Positions 1-8,580 of a stretch of 58,923 nt of DNA are shown piece by piece. The notes under the pieces were generated by a model that was not told the origin of the DNA, searched no databases, and saw only the letters and a program-made list of their open reading frames with translations. This stretch comes from Cereibacter sphaeroides (GTDB taxonomy: Bacteria > Pseudomonadota > Alphaproteobacteria > Rhodobacterales > Rhodobacteraceae), in the NCBI GenBank assembly GCA_003243455.1, contig QFQS01000010.1:1-58923 (forward strand). The letters are read 5' to 3'. Position 1 is the first letter of the stretch. Each line of letters starts with the position of its first letter. Made by a program: the position numbers and the translations under genes.

Positions 1-12
1 GGTGCGCAGAGC
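1..12. other. left cohesive end (cos)
   Basis: The 12 bases GGTGCGCAGAGC at the left terminus are repeated exactly at 58912-58923. A short exact terminal repeat in a phage-sized sequence is the expected picture of a cos site written out at both ends. The terminase pair at 10095-12732 would cut here. I recall 12-base cohesive ends for Chi-like phages, but the identity of this sequence with theirs was not checked. Confidence 0.85.
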
Positions 13-485
13 CGCGTTCTCGCAAAATTCGCCGGATCCCTCATAGCACCGCCTTGATTTTCAACGGTTTAGCCGGGGTTAGCGTAACTATACGGTCGGA
101 TTTGCCTGGCCGAACCACCCGCCGCCCCGCATTAACGTTTTTATTATCAACGACTTAGGTTGCCATGCTCATGTCGTGGCACAACTAGATCCGTAGAACA
201 CACTTTCTGGTCAAATAGTGTGTCAGCAAAAAGTCTTTAGTTTATAAGGTATTATCTTATTATTGACACACTAACACACTAACACACTATAAATAGTAAT
301 AAGTAAAACAGTCTTACGTCATATCTCTCACATATACACATTTCACATTATATACAGTTAAACTTTTGACTTTAGTGTGTCAGCAAAAAACGACCCAAAA
401 ATCGAGGTTAAGTTATTGACGAATAAGGCATAAATTCTGACACACCATAGTGTGCAATTATGTGTGCCATGCAAAAACGCAAAAA
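13..485. other. left-end non-coding region, AT-rich with repeats
   Basis: No convincing gene. Bases 190-470 are much richer in A and T than the rest of the window. They contain two direct copies of TAGTGTGTCAGCAAAAA (216-232 and 373-389), a run of three ACACACTA units (266-289) and an imperfect palindrome around GACACACCATAGTGTG near 439-454. A TTGACA at 263-268 followed 19 bases later by TATAAA (288-293) is a possible plus-strand promoter with a long spacer. The region lies between cos and the replication helicase gene, so an origin or regulatory role is possible but unproven. Confidence 0.5.
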
Positions 486-506
486 TGAAAAAGGGGCCGA
501 AGCCCC
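486..506 (-). terminator. intrinsic terminator after the primase/helicase gene
   Basis: Read leftward, a GGGGC stem, TTCG loop and GCCCC stem (493-506) are followed by a run of T (486-492). It sits about 35 bases past the stop of the leftward 874-residue gene and ends the left operon before cos. Confidence 0.85.
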
Positions 507-539
507 TCCTTGCAGTGCAGCGCGGATCCGCAAAGCACA

Positions 540-3164
540 TTAGTCACCCCATTCGTCCGCTACTTCTTTCGCTGAAATCGCCGATACCTGATTCTCCAGG
601 TGCTCTTTCATCGCATCGTAGTCGACGGTATGTTTGTCTTTCATCCACTTTTCAGGGTGGCGGGCGTACACCGTCCCGCGGTGGCCATTCACACGCAACT
701 GGATGCGATTTTTACCCGGCTTGACATATCCGATGGTGGCTAAACGCGACGCGATATGGCGGTCACTAGGACGCATGTCACGAGGTACATTCAGCAGCAG
801 ATAATAACCATGAATCAGTTCGTCCGTGATGCCCTGCATATCCTTTGATTCGATGGCGTCGATGACGAAATTAGTGAAGTCATCCTGGGCGGTATCAGCC
901 ATGTCCATAGCGGAGTCTGTCAACGGCGCCTGGCCAGAACTATGGTCGAAATCATCGCTGTACTTCCAGTCTTTGAACCAGAGGCGGATCTCCCCCGCGT
1001 GAGCCTTAAACGCCCGCTCAAAGTCTTTGAAGAATGACGGTCTCTCACGCAGGAACGACAGCACGTCTTCCTTTGACCTGAAACGTGACCGGCAGATAAG
1101 GAAGCGTCGGTCTCCGGAGCTGATCGGCAGCGCCGCGATGTCGTTGGTATACATGAGCCAACTGGCGGTGTTCACCTCTTCCTGGCCCTCTTCACGCTTC
1201 CTTTCGATGAACAGCTCTTCGTTGGAAATCGGTTCTTTCAGGGCGTTCATTACGTCAAAACGGTGGCCTGCGACGCTGATTTCCTCGATCACCTTCATTA
1301 TCCCGCCCGCCTGCCAGCCGGTGAACGATTTGTGGATGACCTGGTTGTTGACGGTACCGACGTTGACGGCGCCGAGCATGTACTTCATGAATTTCTTCAC
1401 GATGGACTTGCCCGAACCCTGTCCGCCCAGCACCACCAGCGAATACGTCATGCGTTTGGTCGGGTTATTGATCACCCATGCCAGCCAGTCCATCGCGTGC
1501 CGGTATTCATTCTCGTCAGCGAACTGGACGCGGAAGTATTCCAGTATCGTGTCCACTGCCTTCCGGCCTTTCTTCGAAATGGATTCAGGCATTTCCGGGA
1601 GTGTTTTAGGGTCGAATGTGTTTAAATACAGCTTGCCTTTGTAATTGAAAAACTCTGTACCTTCTACGCCGCGTACCGGTTTCCACGACGAACCGGGCAT
1701 ATCACCGTGCATGTCAGGGTAATACATGGTGCCCGCGACGATCGGTACCGGACGCAACGCAGTGGCGAATTGCTCAGGCGTACAGTTAAAGACCTTCGTG
1801 TACTGTGCGAGTGAGTTATTGAACGCGTGCGGCACCAGCGACAGCATGGTGTCTTTGTTGATGAAGACGTTGTCCTTTTCCGCGAATACCCACGGTTCCA
1901 GCCAGGCAGGGGCATCGAACTGCGAGTGGTCGACGGACAGCGCCTGTTTCTTCGTGATAGCCGGTATCTTTTTGCCGGTCACACGTTTGTAGTGGTCACA
2001 CGCGATCTCGACGGCGTGCTCACGGACGGTACCCCAGACTGGTGTTTCACGCAGGCGTTCAGCCGCACGATCCCATTCGTAGATGTTATCGGCTTCCTCA
2101 AACATCGGGATTATGCGGAGAAGGATGTCCTTTTCCATGCGGGCGTCTTCCACCTGTTTGACCAGGCTATGAAGGCCGAATGAACCGGCGCCCGTACGAC
2201 GGAAGTTCCCATTGTCCCACTTATCGTCGAACCCGTCTTCGTCGTAGTTTTCTGCGCGTGATGACCATTCACGGGCGATCTCTTTGAACTCGTCCGGCTC
2301 GCGCTCCGCGTCCTTAATAGCGGCAATGCGCGGGAACCAGGAAGAGTAGTCCTCCGCTGGCGGCAGGTCGGCTATCAGCTCTTCGAACTCTTCGTACGTT
2401 CCCTGCCACTTATCCTTCACGTCGTCCGACTGAACCCAATCGTCCTCGTCGACCTCACCGCTGTCCTGGTCGTCTTCCGGCGCGCCGCTTACCAGTTTCC
2501 CGCGCTGCGGCGGTTCTTTGTGCGGGTCAGCTTTTTCCCAGCCCTGCTCCTCGGCATAACGATCGAACTCGTCAACAATCTTGCGGGCCTGCGCCAGCGT
2601 GATGTTTTCCAGATCGATGCGGCCATTCGTGTTAAGCGGGTTTTCGTGCCCCAGCCAGTGATACGGTTTTTTGGTTGCCGGGTGGATGCCGTACGCGACG
2701 AACTGCTGCCCGGCGCCCAGGATTTCGACGGCATTCTTTTCGCCGAAGTCATCGAACCAGGTGTGGGACTTCACTTTGGTGAACGGTTCGTCGGCGCGGT
2801 AGACCAGCAGCGTTTTCGGTGCACGGCCAACACGAGCTGGAGCAAAGCCCACCAGCCCCTCGACAAAGTTACGCATATAAACGGAGGCATCTGCGTCCAT
2901 GCAGTCAACGTCAACGGCCGGCGTGTACCAGGTACGGATGCCAACGCCGTAACGGAAATACTTTCGACTCCACTCGGTAATAGCGTTCTGGTCGATAGTG
3001 ACTGACTGCCAGTCTTTCAGTCCGGGCGCTTTACCGGCGCTTTTCATGGGCACCAGCTCGCCCGTCTTTTTGTCGCGCGCTTTTGCGTCGATAGTGGTGA
3101 TCGGCACAACCGAATACCCGTTATCGAAAAGTCCCTGCGCGTGAAGGGAAAAGTATTTCTTCAT
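540..3164 (-). CDS. primase-polymerase / SF3-type helicase replication protein
   Basis: An 874-residue protein that probably primes and unwinds phage DNA. Residues about 1-200 resemble the archaeo-eukaryotic Prim-Pol domain: a DVDCMD acidic motif near residue 105, then GRAPKTLLVYR, then GAGQQFVAYGIHP. Residues about 260-330 look like a PriCT-type primase C-terminal segment. A Walker A motif, GGQGSGKS, lies near residue 580 in a DUF5906/D5-like helicase domain, followed by an acidic Walker B-like stretch (KVIEEISV). Its start overlaps the stop of the small upstream gene by ATGA, so the two are translationally coupled in a leftward operon that ends at the terminator at 486-506. Domain names come from memory of the families; the helicase motif is seen directly. 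Confidence 0.85.
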   Translation of the reverse strand: MKKYFSLHAQGLFDNGYSVVPITTIDAKARDKKTGELVPMKSAGKAPGLKDWQSVTIDQNAITEWSRKYFRYGVGIRTWYTPAVDVDCMDADASVYMRNFVEGLVGFAPARVGRAPKTLLVYRADEPFTKVKSHTWFDDFGEKNAVEILGAGQQFVAYGIHPATKKPYHWLGHENPLNTNGRIDLENITLAQARKIVDEFDRYAEEQGWEKADPHKEPPQRGKLVSGAPEDDQDSGEVDEDDWVQSDDVKDKWQGTYEEFEELIADLPPAEDYSSWFPRIAAIKDAEREPDEFKEIAREWSSRAENYDEDGFDDKWDNGNFRRTGAGSFGLHSLVKQVEDARMEKDILLRIIPMFEEADNIYEWDRAAERLRETPVWGTVREHAVEIACDHYKRVTGKKIPAITKKQALSVDHSQFDAPAWLEPWVFAEKDNVFINKDTMLSLVPHAFNNSLAQYTKVFNCTPEQFATALRPVPIVAGTMYYPDMHGDMPGSSWKPVRGVEGTEFFNYKGKLYLNTFDPKTLPEMPESISKKGRKAVDTILEYFRVQFADENEYRHAMDWLAWVINNPTKRMTYSLVVLGGQGSGKSIVKKFMKYMLGAVNVGTVNNQVIHKSFTGWQAGGIMKVIEEISVAGHRFDVMNALKEPISNEELFIERKREEGQEEVNTASWLMYTNDIAALPISSGDRRFLICRSRFRSKEDVLSFLRERPSFFKDFERAFKAHAGEIRLWFKDWKYSDDFDHSSGQAPLTDSAMDMADTAQDDFTNFVIDAIESKDMQGITDELIHGYYLLLNVPRDMRPSDRHIASRLATIGYVKPGKNRIQLRVNGHRGTVYARHPEKWMKDKHTVDYDAMKEHLENQVSAISAKEVADEWGD

Positions 3165-3442
3165 CTGGTGATCTCCCCGTTTTCGTCCAGTTCGATCAGT
3201 TCAGGCGCAATGAGCCAGATGGCTTTAACACCGGAGCCAGCTGCGGTAGAAGTCAGTGCCGTGGCAACGCGTTTGGACATTCGCCCGCGTTCCTGGGATG
3301 CCAGCACCGTGTTGTAGTGGAGTCCGGCGGCATCCGTGAGATTCACCGCCGTACAATCGCGGCTGTAGAACACCGCCATTGTCTGCACGAAGAATTTCAG
3401 TTTCGCTGCGTTATCCTTGCGCGCCCATTCAGGTAGTCGCAT
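3161..3442 (-). CDS. small helix-turn-helix-like protein, possible regulator
   Basis: 93 residues from ATG at 3442. A longer frame from GTG at 3478 exists, but the ATG has a well-placed AGGA and the GTG lies only about 10 bases after the predicted transcription start with no ribosome site. Residues about 35-75 (NLTDAAGLHYNTVLASQERG, then MSKRVATAL) have the spacing of a Cro/YdaS-type HTH: a short helix, a turn at a glycine, a recognition helix, then an ordered arginine-rich loop. It is first in the leftward operon with the replication helicase, behind a strong divergent promoter and a 16-bp inverted repeat. A regulator or initiator-accessory role is inference; no exact family is recognised. 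Confidence 0.6.
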   Translation of the reverse strand: MRLPEWARKDNAAKLKFFVQTMAVFYSRDCTAVNLTDAAGLHYNTVLASQERGRMSKRVATALTSTAAGSGVKAIWLIAPELIELDENGEITR

Positions 3443-3495
3443 ATTAGTCGTCCTCGCAATAAGCTCTCTCCTGCGCACACGCGCAAGATTCCGGA

Positions 3496-3524
3496 ATAGT
3501 ACGATCGGGTGAGTAAGACGTCAA
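3496..3524 (-). promoter_or_regulatory. leftward sigma70-type promoter
   Basis: On the minus strand TTGACG (3519-3524) and TACTAT (3496-3501) are separated by exactly 17 bases. It drives the small HTH-like gene and the primase/helicase gene. Confidence 0.75.
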
Positions 3525-3528
3525 TGCG

Positions 3529-3595
3529 ATTTTGTGAGGGTACCACCATGTCGATTACGCCGCCGTTAGCCCGGATGACGGTACCCTCACAAAAT
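3529..3595. repeat. perfect 16-bp inverted repeat between divergent promoters
   Basis: ATTTTGTGAGGGTACC at 3529-3544 is matched by its exact reverse complement at 3580-3595, with 35 bases between. It lies between the leftward promoter (3496-3524) and the rightward promoter (3611-3640), so it could be a double operator or a looping site. Confidence 0.8.
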
Positions 3596-3610
3596 ATTTT
3601 AAAAAACGTG

Positions 3611-3640
3611 TTGACAGAGTATTAGGCCCGGCGCTACGAT
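3611..3640 (+). promoter_or_regulatory. rightward sigma70-type promoter
   Basis: TTGACA at 3611-3616 and TACGAT at 3635-3640 with an 18-base spacer. It lies about 50 bases before the ATG of the 129-residue gene and heads the rightward replication module. Confidence 0.7.
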
Positions 3641-3691
3641 TCATCCCGTCAACTCGACATACCAAACAAACTTTAAAAACGGAGAAACACC

Positions 3692-4081
3692 ATGTCTCAA
3701 CCAATGACTCTCGAAGCGCTGATCCTCGGTCTGACTGCAGCACTGGAAGCAAACACCGCAGCTCTGAACGCGAAAGGCGGTTCTGCTGCAACTGACGCAG
3801 GTGCAGAAAAAACCACCGGCACCAAAAAGACCACCGGCACAAAAAAGACCACTCCGGAAAAAACCGGCCCTAAACACACCAAAGCAGAAGCAACTGCCGC
3901 GGTCGTAGCGTTGAAAGACGCAGCTGGTGCTCCGGCAGCGCGTGAACTGCTGGCCTCCTTCGGCATCGACAAAGTCGCTAACATTCCGGAAGACAAGTTC
4001 GACGAAGTCTTCGACGGCGCCACCAAAGCGCTGGAAGAGTTCAACGACGGCGGCAATGACGCAGGCGAAGACGACATCTAA
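3692..4081 (+). CDS. small Ala/Thr/Lys-rich protein with acidic tail
   Basis: 129 residues, family not recognised. Residues 1-35 form a likely helix. Residues 36-65 are a low-complexity Thr/Lys linker with the tandem unit TTGTKK. Residues 66-118 are a compact helical segment ending in an acidic tail, GEDDI. The start has a good GGAG site and the gene follows a strong promoter and precedes a terminator, so it may be highly expressed. An acidic-tailed helical domain first in a replication operon suggests a nucleic-acid or protein-binding helper, but this is not shown. Confidence 0.65.
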   Translation: MSQPMTLEALILGLTAALEANTAALNAKGGSAATDAGAEKTTGTKKTTGTKKTTPEKTGPKHTKAEATAAVVALKDAAGAPAARELLASFGIDKVANIPEDKFDEVFDGATKALEEFNDGGNDAGEDDI

Positions 4082-4097
4082 GTCGGCTTAACGGACT

Positions 4098-4120
4098 GGC
4101 CCGGAAACGGGCCTTTCTTT
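4098..4120 (+). terminator. intrinsic terminator
   Basis: GGCCC stem, GGAAAC loop, GGGCC stem (4098-4113) followed by TTTCTTT, 17 bases after the preceding stop and just upstream of the next ribosome site. It probably works as a partial terminator that makes the first gene the most abundant. Confidence 0.75.
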
Positions 4121-4132
4121 CATGGAGCAGTC

Positions 4133-5470
4133 ATGCAGAAATCATTTTTAACCCGTCTGATGGAAGAGTATGCCGGTGGCGGGCACTCCATTTTCGCGCC
4201 GTCCGGTTCGGCAATGTGGCTTTACTGCAGTGGAAGCCTTATTGCGAACCTGCTGGAAGAGGATGATGGCAGCTATGAAGCGGCAGAAGGTACAGTCGCG
4301 CATGAGCTGGCAGAACAGTGGCTCAAGTCCGGCGTAAAACCGGTTCACCGTCTGGGTGAAACCGTAGTGATCTGTGAGGGAGAGGGCAAACCGTCCTGGC
4401 AGGTTACTATCGACGAGGTCATGATGGACTACGTCGAGGAATACGTGGTCTGGTGTCAGTGGGAAGAGGGCGACCATTTCGTCGAACAGCGTGTGTACTT
4501 CACCGAGCTTATGCCTCCTGCGAACCAGGACGAGCTGGATGAAGACCCACTCGCCGACCCTGTTCCCTTTGAGCCTCAAGGCGGCACGGCGGATCATTGC
4601 TGCTGCCGAATGGGTGTCCTCGTGATCTCCGACCTGAAATACGGGAAGGGTATTTGGGTAGACGCCGTAAACAACCCGCAGGCCAGGCTGTATGCGCTGG
4701 GGTTCTTTTACAAATGGGACTGGAAATACCATTTTGAGAAGATCATCATCCGCATTGGCCAGCCCCGTCTGGGAAATTGGGGCGTATGGGAAATCACGCG
4801 GCAGGAGTTGCTGGACTTTGCCGAGTTCGTCCGAATCCGGGCGGCAATGGCATGGCGCCTTAACGCACCGCGTCGCGTGAGTAAGAAGGGATGCCAGTGG
4901 TGTAAGGTCAAAGCGACCTGTACCGCGATGATGGTGACGCTGGACAATCTTGCCTATGCGGAGCTGGATTTGCTGGAAGACGAGCTGGAGAGTGATGACA
5001 TGTCGCTTATCAGAGAACGTCTGCGTGAAGAGTTCAAGATGCACACCGCCGCGGTAACGCGATTGAGTGATGCCGATCTTGTCCGCATACTGGATTTCCG
5101 GAAGCCCATCGAACAATGGTTCCATGAAATTCAGCTGCAGCTCGAACGCAAGGCCGCAGACGGCCATAGAGTGCCGGAGATGAAACTCGTTGAGGGCCGC
5201 AGTAACAGACAATGGCGCAACGAGCCGAAAGCAGCCGAGCACCTGATATTTCTCGGTCTGACCGAAGAGGACATCTACGAAACGAAGATGCGCTCTCCGA
5301 ACCAGATGGAGGAAGCGTTAAGGAAAGTGGCGAAGTTAGACAGGAAGTGCATAGCTGTAGCGCTTGACGGCTACGACTATAAACCACCTGGCAAGCCGAC
5401 GCTGGTCAAGGATGATGACCCAAGAGTCTCCCTGGGTGATGCCGACGAAGGCGCATGGGATGACGAGTAA
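4133..5470 (+). CDS. DUF2800-family protein, RecB/Cas4-like nuclease
   Basis: 445 residues. The DUF2800 family is found beside DUF2815 and PolA genes in many phages and has a PD-(D/E)XK, RecB/Cas4-like fold. Seen here: an N-terminal SGSAMWLYCSGS segment near residue 24, GTVAHELAEQW near 54-64 (a conserved histidine-containing motif of these exonucleases), SDLKYGKG near 166-173 with the expected catalytic Asp and Lys, and CQWCKVKATC near 260, a cysteine pattern typical of Cas4/AddB-like iron-sulfur proteins. It is preceded by a GGAG site. It likely processes DNA ends during replication or recombination; this role is inferred from the family. Confidence 0.8.
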   Translation: MQKSFLTRLMEEYAGGGHSIFAPSGSAMWLYCSGSLIANLLEEDDGSYEAAEGTVAHELAEQWLKSGVKPVHRLGETVVICEGEGKPSWQVTIDEVMMDYVEEYVVWCQWEEGDHFVEQRVYFTELMPPANQDELDEDPLADPVPFEPQGGTADHCCCRMGVLVISDLKYGKGIWVDAVNNPQARLYALGFFYKWDWKYHFEKIIIRIGQPRLGNWGVWEITRQELLDFAEFVRIRAAMAWRLNAPRRVSKKGCQWCKVKATCTAMMVTLDNLAYAELDLLEDELESDDMSLIRERLREEFKMHTAAVTRLSDADLVRILDFRKPIEQWFHEIQLQLERKAADGHRVPEMKLVEGRSNRQWRNEPKAAEHLIFLGLTEEDIYETKMRSPNQMEEALRKVAKLDRKCIAVALDGYDYKPPGKPTLVKDDDPRVSLGDADEGAWDDE

Positions 5471-5526
5471 ACCGAGTAAACCCGTAACTGTATGACGGTA
5501 AACCCGTAAATCGAGAGGAATTAATC

Positions 5527-6177
5527 ATGGCAGAGAAAGGCAACAAGTTAGTCGTCGATAAACGCGTAAAAGGTGGCGTGCGTTATACCAACGGTATGTT
5601 CCGTATCGACCGTGTGGTGGCAAGCTACCCTCACCTGGATAAACCGTACGCTGGTGAAGATGGCGGTGAGCCGAAATTCTCCATCGTCGGTCTGCTCGAT
5701 AAAACTGAGCACGCTGGCATCATCGACCTGATCCGCGAAGACTTAAAGCGCATCATGGGCGAGAAAAAAGTCAAAGTATCCGCCGACAAGCTGTACCTCA
5801 AAGACGGCGACAAATACTTCGAAGACAAAGAAGAGTGTCAGGGCCGCTATGTCCTTAGCGCGCGTGAAACCACTCGCCCGACTCTTCGTGACGCCAGCGG
5901 TAACAAACTGGATCCGAAAGACGACATGGACGAAATCCAGGAGCTGTTTTACGGCGGCGCCATTGTCTCTCTGGTCGTAAACCCGTGGTATCAGGACAAC
6001 AAATTCGGCAAGCGCATCAACGCTAACCTGCGTGCGGTTCGCTTCGTGGAAGATGGCACTCCATTCGGCGAAGGTCGTGTTGACGATGACGACGCATGGG
6101 ATGACGACGATTACGACAATAGTGGCTCCTCCGGCGGTAAAGGCGGCAGCGACTTTGAATATGACGACGACATCTAA
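5527..6177 (+). CDS. DUF2815-family single-stranded-DNA-binding-like protein
   Basis: 216 residues. The DUF2815 family is a small OB-fold-like protein thought to act as a phage single-stranded DNA-binding protein. Its position between the DUF2800 nuclease and the PolA polymerase is the usual one. The body has alternating strands and charged loops. The last about 35 residues are a Gly/Ser/Asp linker ending in YDDDI, like the acidic tip by which SSB proteins contact partners, though lacking the final Pro-Phe of bacterial SSB. A GAGAGG site precedes the ATG and a strong terminator follows. Confidence 0.8.
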   Translation: MAEKGNKLVVDKRVKGGVRYTNGMFRIDRVVASYPHLDKPYAGEDGGEPKFSIVGLLDKTEHAGIIDLIREDLKRIMGEKKVKVSADKLYLKDGDKYFEDKEECQGRYVLSARETTRPTLRDASGNKLDPKDDMDEIQELFYGGAIVSLVVNPWYQDNKFGKRINANLRAVRFVEDGTPFGEGRVDDDDAWDDDDYDNSGSSGGKGGSDFEYDDDI

Positions 6178-6203
6178 AAATGCGTTTTAGAGTGTGTTAC
6201 TCA

Positions 6204-6226
6204 AGCCCGGTTATCCGGGCTTTTTT
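6204..6226 (+). terminator. intrinsic terminator before DNA polymerase
   Basis: AGCCCGG stem, TTAT loop, CCGGGCT stem (6204-6221) then a run of T. It lies between the ssDNA-binding-like gene and the polymerase ribosome site, and would lower polymerase expression relative to the upstream genes. Confidence 0.85.
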
Positions 6227-6241
6227 GTCAGGAGCAAAAAC

Positions 6242-8299
6242 ATGACCGACCATATCCGTCTCGATTACGAATCTCGAAGCCGGACGAACCTCAAAACCGC
6301 TGGCCTGGCGCGCTACGTCCGTGACCCGTCCACGCAGGTGCTGATGGGCGCCTGGGAAGAGAATGACAGCGGCAATATTGAGTTCTGGGACATCTCAATG
6401 GCCAAACGGCCGCCAAAGCACCTCGTCGGCATTCTCCGTGATCCTCACGTCATTAAGTGGGCATTCAACGCGCAGTTCGAGCGCCTGATGACCGAACACG
6501 TCCTGGGCATCAAAGTGCCGCCGTCATCCTGGCGCTGCACAATGGTGCTGTCTTACATGCTGGGCTTCTCCGGCGATCTGGCCATGATTGGCAGGTTAAT
6601 CGGGCTGGACGAGAGCAAACTGAAAGACCCGCTCGGCGACAAGCTGATCAATATGTTCTCGAAGCCGAGAAAGCCCTCGAAGAAAGAGCCATTCGAGTGG
6701 CGTGACTGGATCACCAACCCCGAAGAGTTTCAGCAATTCGGTGGCTATAACCGGCAGGACGTCCGCGCTGAATCCGCCATCGGTCGACGGCTCGGAAACA
6801 CTGCGAAATACCCCATCCTCGATAGCGAGTGGGAGCTGTACGGCCTGGATCAGTACATCAATGACACGGGTCTGACCATCGACGTCGACTTCGCCCGCAA
6901 TGCCCTGGCGCTGGCCGAACGCAGAAAGCCGATCATCATGGAGCAGATGCGCGACATCACCCACCTCGATAACCCGAACTCCACGACGCAGCTCATGCCC
7001 TGGCTGATGGACAGAGGGTACAAATTCGGGGATCTGCGTTCTGACACGGTGAGGAAAGCTATACGTGAAGCCGAAGAGCGCGGACTGGACGAAGAGGCGG
7101 TTGAGGTGCTGCAGATGCGCCTGAACAGCAGCAAATCCTCCATCGGAAAATACTCGACCATGCTGGAAGGCATCGCCGAAGACCGGAAATTCCGCTATAC
7201 CCTGCAGATGTGGGGTGCCAGTCGTACAGGCCGCTGGGCCGGACGAAAGCTGCAGACGCACAACTTCCCCCGCACACCAAAAATGCTGGAAGACGAAGTC
7301 GACCAGCTGATCGTGAAAGACCTCATTATGAAAGGCGACCTCGAAGCGCTGGAGCTGTACTGCGGCGAACCGATGGACGCGCTGGTCGGCATGTTGCGCG
7401 CGGCCATTGTGCCGGAGGACGGATACCGGTTCGTCGTTGCTGACCTTGCCTCCATCGAATCGGTGGTGATCGGGTGGTTCTGCGAATGCCGGTGGTTCCT
7501 CGATACGCTGAGTGCAGGTCGTGACCTGTATCGGGCATTTGCCGCTGAATGGCTGAACATCCCGTATAACGACACCAAACCTCACCGCTCGAAGGCTAAA
7601 CCGGCGACGCTCGGCGCGGGCTACGGGCTGGGCGGCGGTAAACTCGATACGAAGACCCACAAAAAGACCGGACTCTGGGCGTACGGTGAAAGCATGGGCG
7701 TCTTCATGACCCAGGCCGAAGCGCAGGGTTCAGTGGATGCGTTCCGCAACCTGTGCCCGGAAATCGTCGAAATGTGGCGTGACCTGGAGAACGCTGCCCG
7801 GAAGTGCATCAAAACCGCGTCCACCGTTGTGTGCGGCAAAGTGCGCTTCGAGTTCCGCAAACCGTTCATGGCCATCGTGCTGCCGTCCGGACGCCGACTG
7901 TATTACTTCAAACCGTTCCTCAAAAAGAAACTTATCGAGTACACCGATAAGAAGACCGGCGAGATCAAAACGTTTGAGAGTAACCAGATCTGCTACTACG
8001 GCAAAGCCGAAGGCGCGAAAGGCTGGGGCGTGCAGTACACCCACGGCGGAAAGCTGGTGGAAAACATCGTGCAGGCCATCGCGCGTGACGTCCTGGTCGA
8101 AGGTATCAAACGTGCGCTGGCCGACGGCTATCGCATCCCGTTCCACGTACACGATGAAATAATCACCGAAGTGCTGGAAGAAGATACCGAACGCAATCTC
8201 GATCGCCTGCGCGGGCACATGACGGCACCGATCTCCTGGGCGCCGGGACTGCCGCTCGGCGCAGCTGGATGGGAAGGCTACTTCTACAGGAAAGACTGA
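6242..8299 (+). CDS. family A DNA polymerase with 3-5 exonuclease domain
   Basis: 685 residues, starting at the ATG that follows AGGAGC. An upstream in-frame ATG at 6194 is rejected because it would run through the terminator hairpin. The exonuclease domain shows Exo I as LDYES (residues about 5-9), Exo II as FNAQFER near 77 and Exo III as YNRQDVRAE near 170-178. Polymerase motif A is DLASIES near residue 400, motif B RSKAKPATLGAGYGLGGG near 446-463 and motif C HVHDEI near 635. All catalytic aspartates are present. This is the replicative polymerase of the phage; the length is normal for phage PolA enzymes without the 5-3 nuclease. Confidence 0.95.
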   Translation: MTDHIRLDYESRSRTNLKTAGLARYVRDPSTQVLMGAWEENDSGNIEFWDISMAKRPPKHLVGILRDPHVIKWAFNAQFERLMTEHVLGIKVPPSSWRCTMVLSYMLGFSGDLAMIGRLIGLDESKLKDPLGDKLINMFSKPRKPSKKEPFEWRDWITNPEEFQQFGGYNRQDVRAESAIGRRLGNTAKYPILDSEWELYGLDQYINDTGLTIDVDFARNALALAERRKPIIMEQMRDITHLDNPNSTTQLMPWLMDRGYKFGDLRSDTVRKAIREAEERGLDEEAVEVLQMRLNSSKSSIGKYSTMLEGIAEDRKFRYTLQMWGASRTGRWAGRKLQTHNFPRTPKMLEDEVDQLIVKDLIMKGDLEALELYCGEPMDALVGMLRAAIVPEDGYRFVVADLASIESVVIGWFCECRWFLDTLSAGRDLYRAFAAEWLNIPYNDTKPHRSKAKPATLGAGYGLGGGKLDTKTHKKTGLWAYGESMGVFMTQAEAQGSVDAFRNLCPEIVEMWRDLENAARKCIKTASTVVCGKVRFEFRKPFMAIVLPSGRRLYYFKPFLKKKLIEYTDKKTGEIKTFESNQICYYGKAEGAKGWGVQYTHGGKLVENIVQAIARDVLVEGIKRALADGYRIPFHVHDEIITEVLEEDTERNLDRLRGHMTAPISWAPGLPLGAAGWEGYFYRKD

Positions 8300-8580
8300 T
8301 GGCCGAAATTAAGCGCGAGTCGAAGGTCGAAAAAGATATACGGGAGTACGCACTGGCAACCGGATGGTGGTGTGCCAAGTTCACTTCTCCCGGAAAACGT
8401 GGGGTGCCTGACCGAGTGTTTATCCGGTCGGGCATTGTGCTTTGGATGGAGGTGAAGCGGCCCGGCGAAGAGCCGACGCAGCAGCAGACCCTCCGCATGA
8501 ATGAGATGAAAAAATATGGTGCAATCGTGTGCTGGGTCGATAGCCTTACAGCAGCTAAAGAGTGGCTTGATCTCCTTTGA
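8299..8580 (+). CDS. VRR-NUC domain nuclease
   Basis: 93 residues; its ATG overlaps the polymerase TGA by one base. The VRR-NUC fold is a small PD-(D/E)XK nuclease. Seen here: an early Glu in RESKVEKDIRE, GVPDRVFI near residues 35-42 and the catalytic EVKRPGEEPTQQQ near 52-64. Such single-domain nucleases are commonly adjacent to a SNF2-type helicase in phage replication modules and probably act on branched DNA. The role is from the family; the motifs are seen directly. Confidence 0.9.
   Translation: MAEIKRESKVEKDIREYALATGWWCAKFTSPGKRGVPDRVFIRSGIVLWMEVKRPGEEPTQQQTLRMNEMKKYGAIVCWVDSLTAAKEWLDLL

Noticed and set aside
452..724. Open frame of 90 codons at the left end, plus strand
   Set aside because: It crosses the leftward terminator and the end of the primase/helicase gene on the opposite strand, and has no ribosome site.
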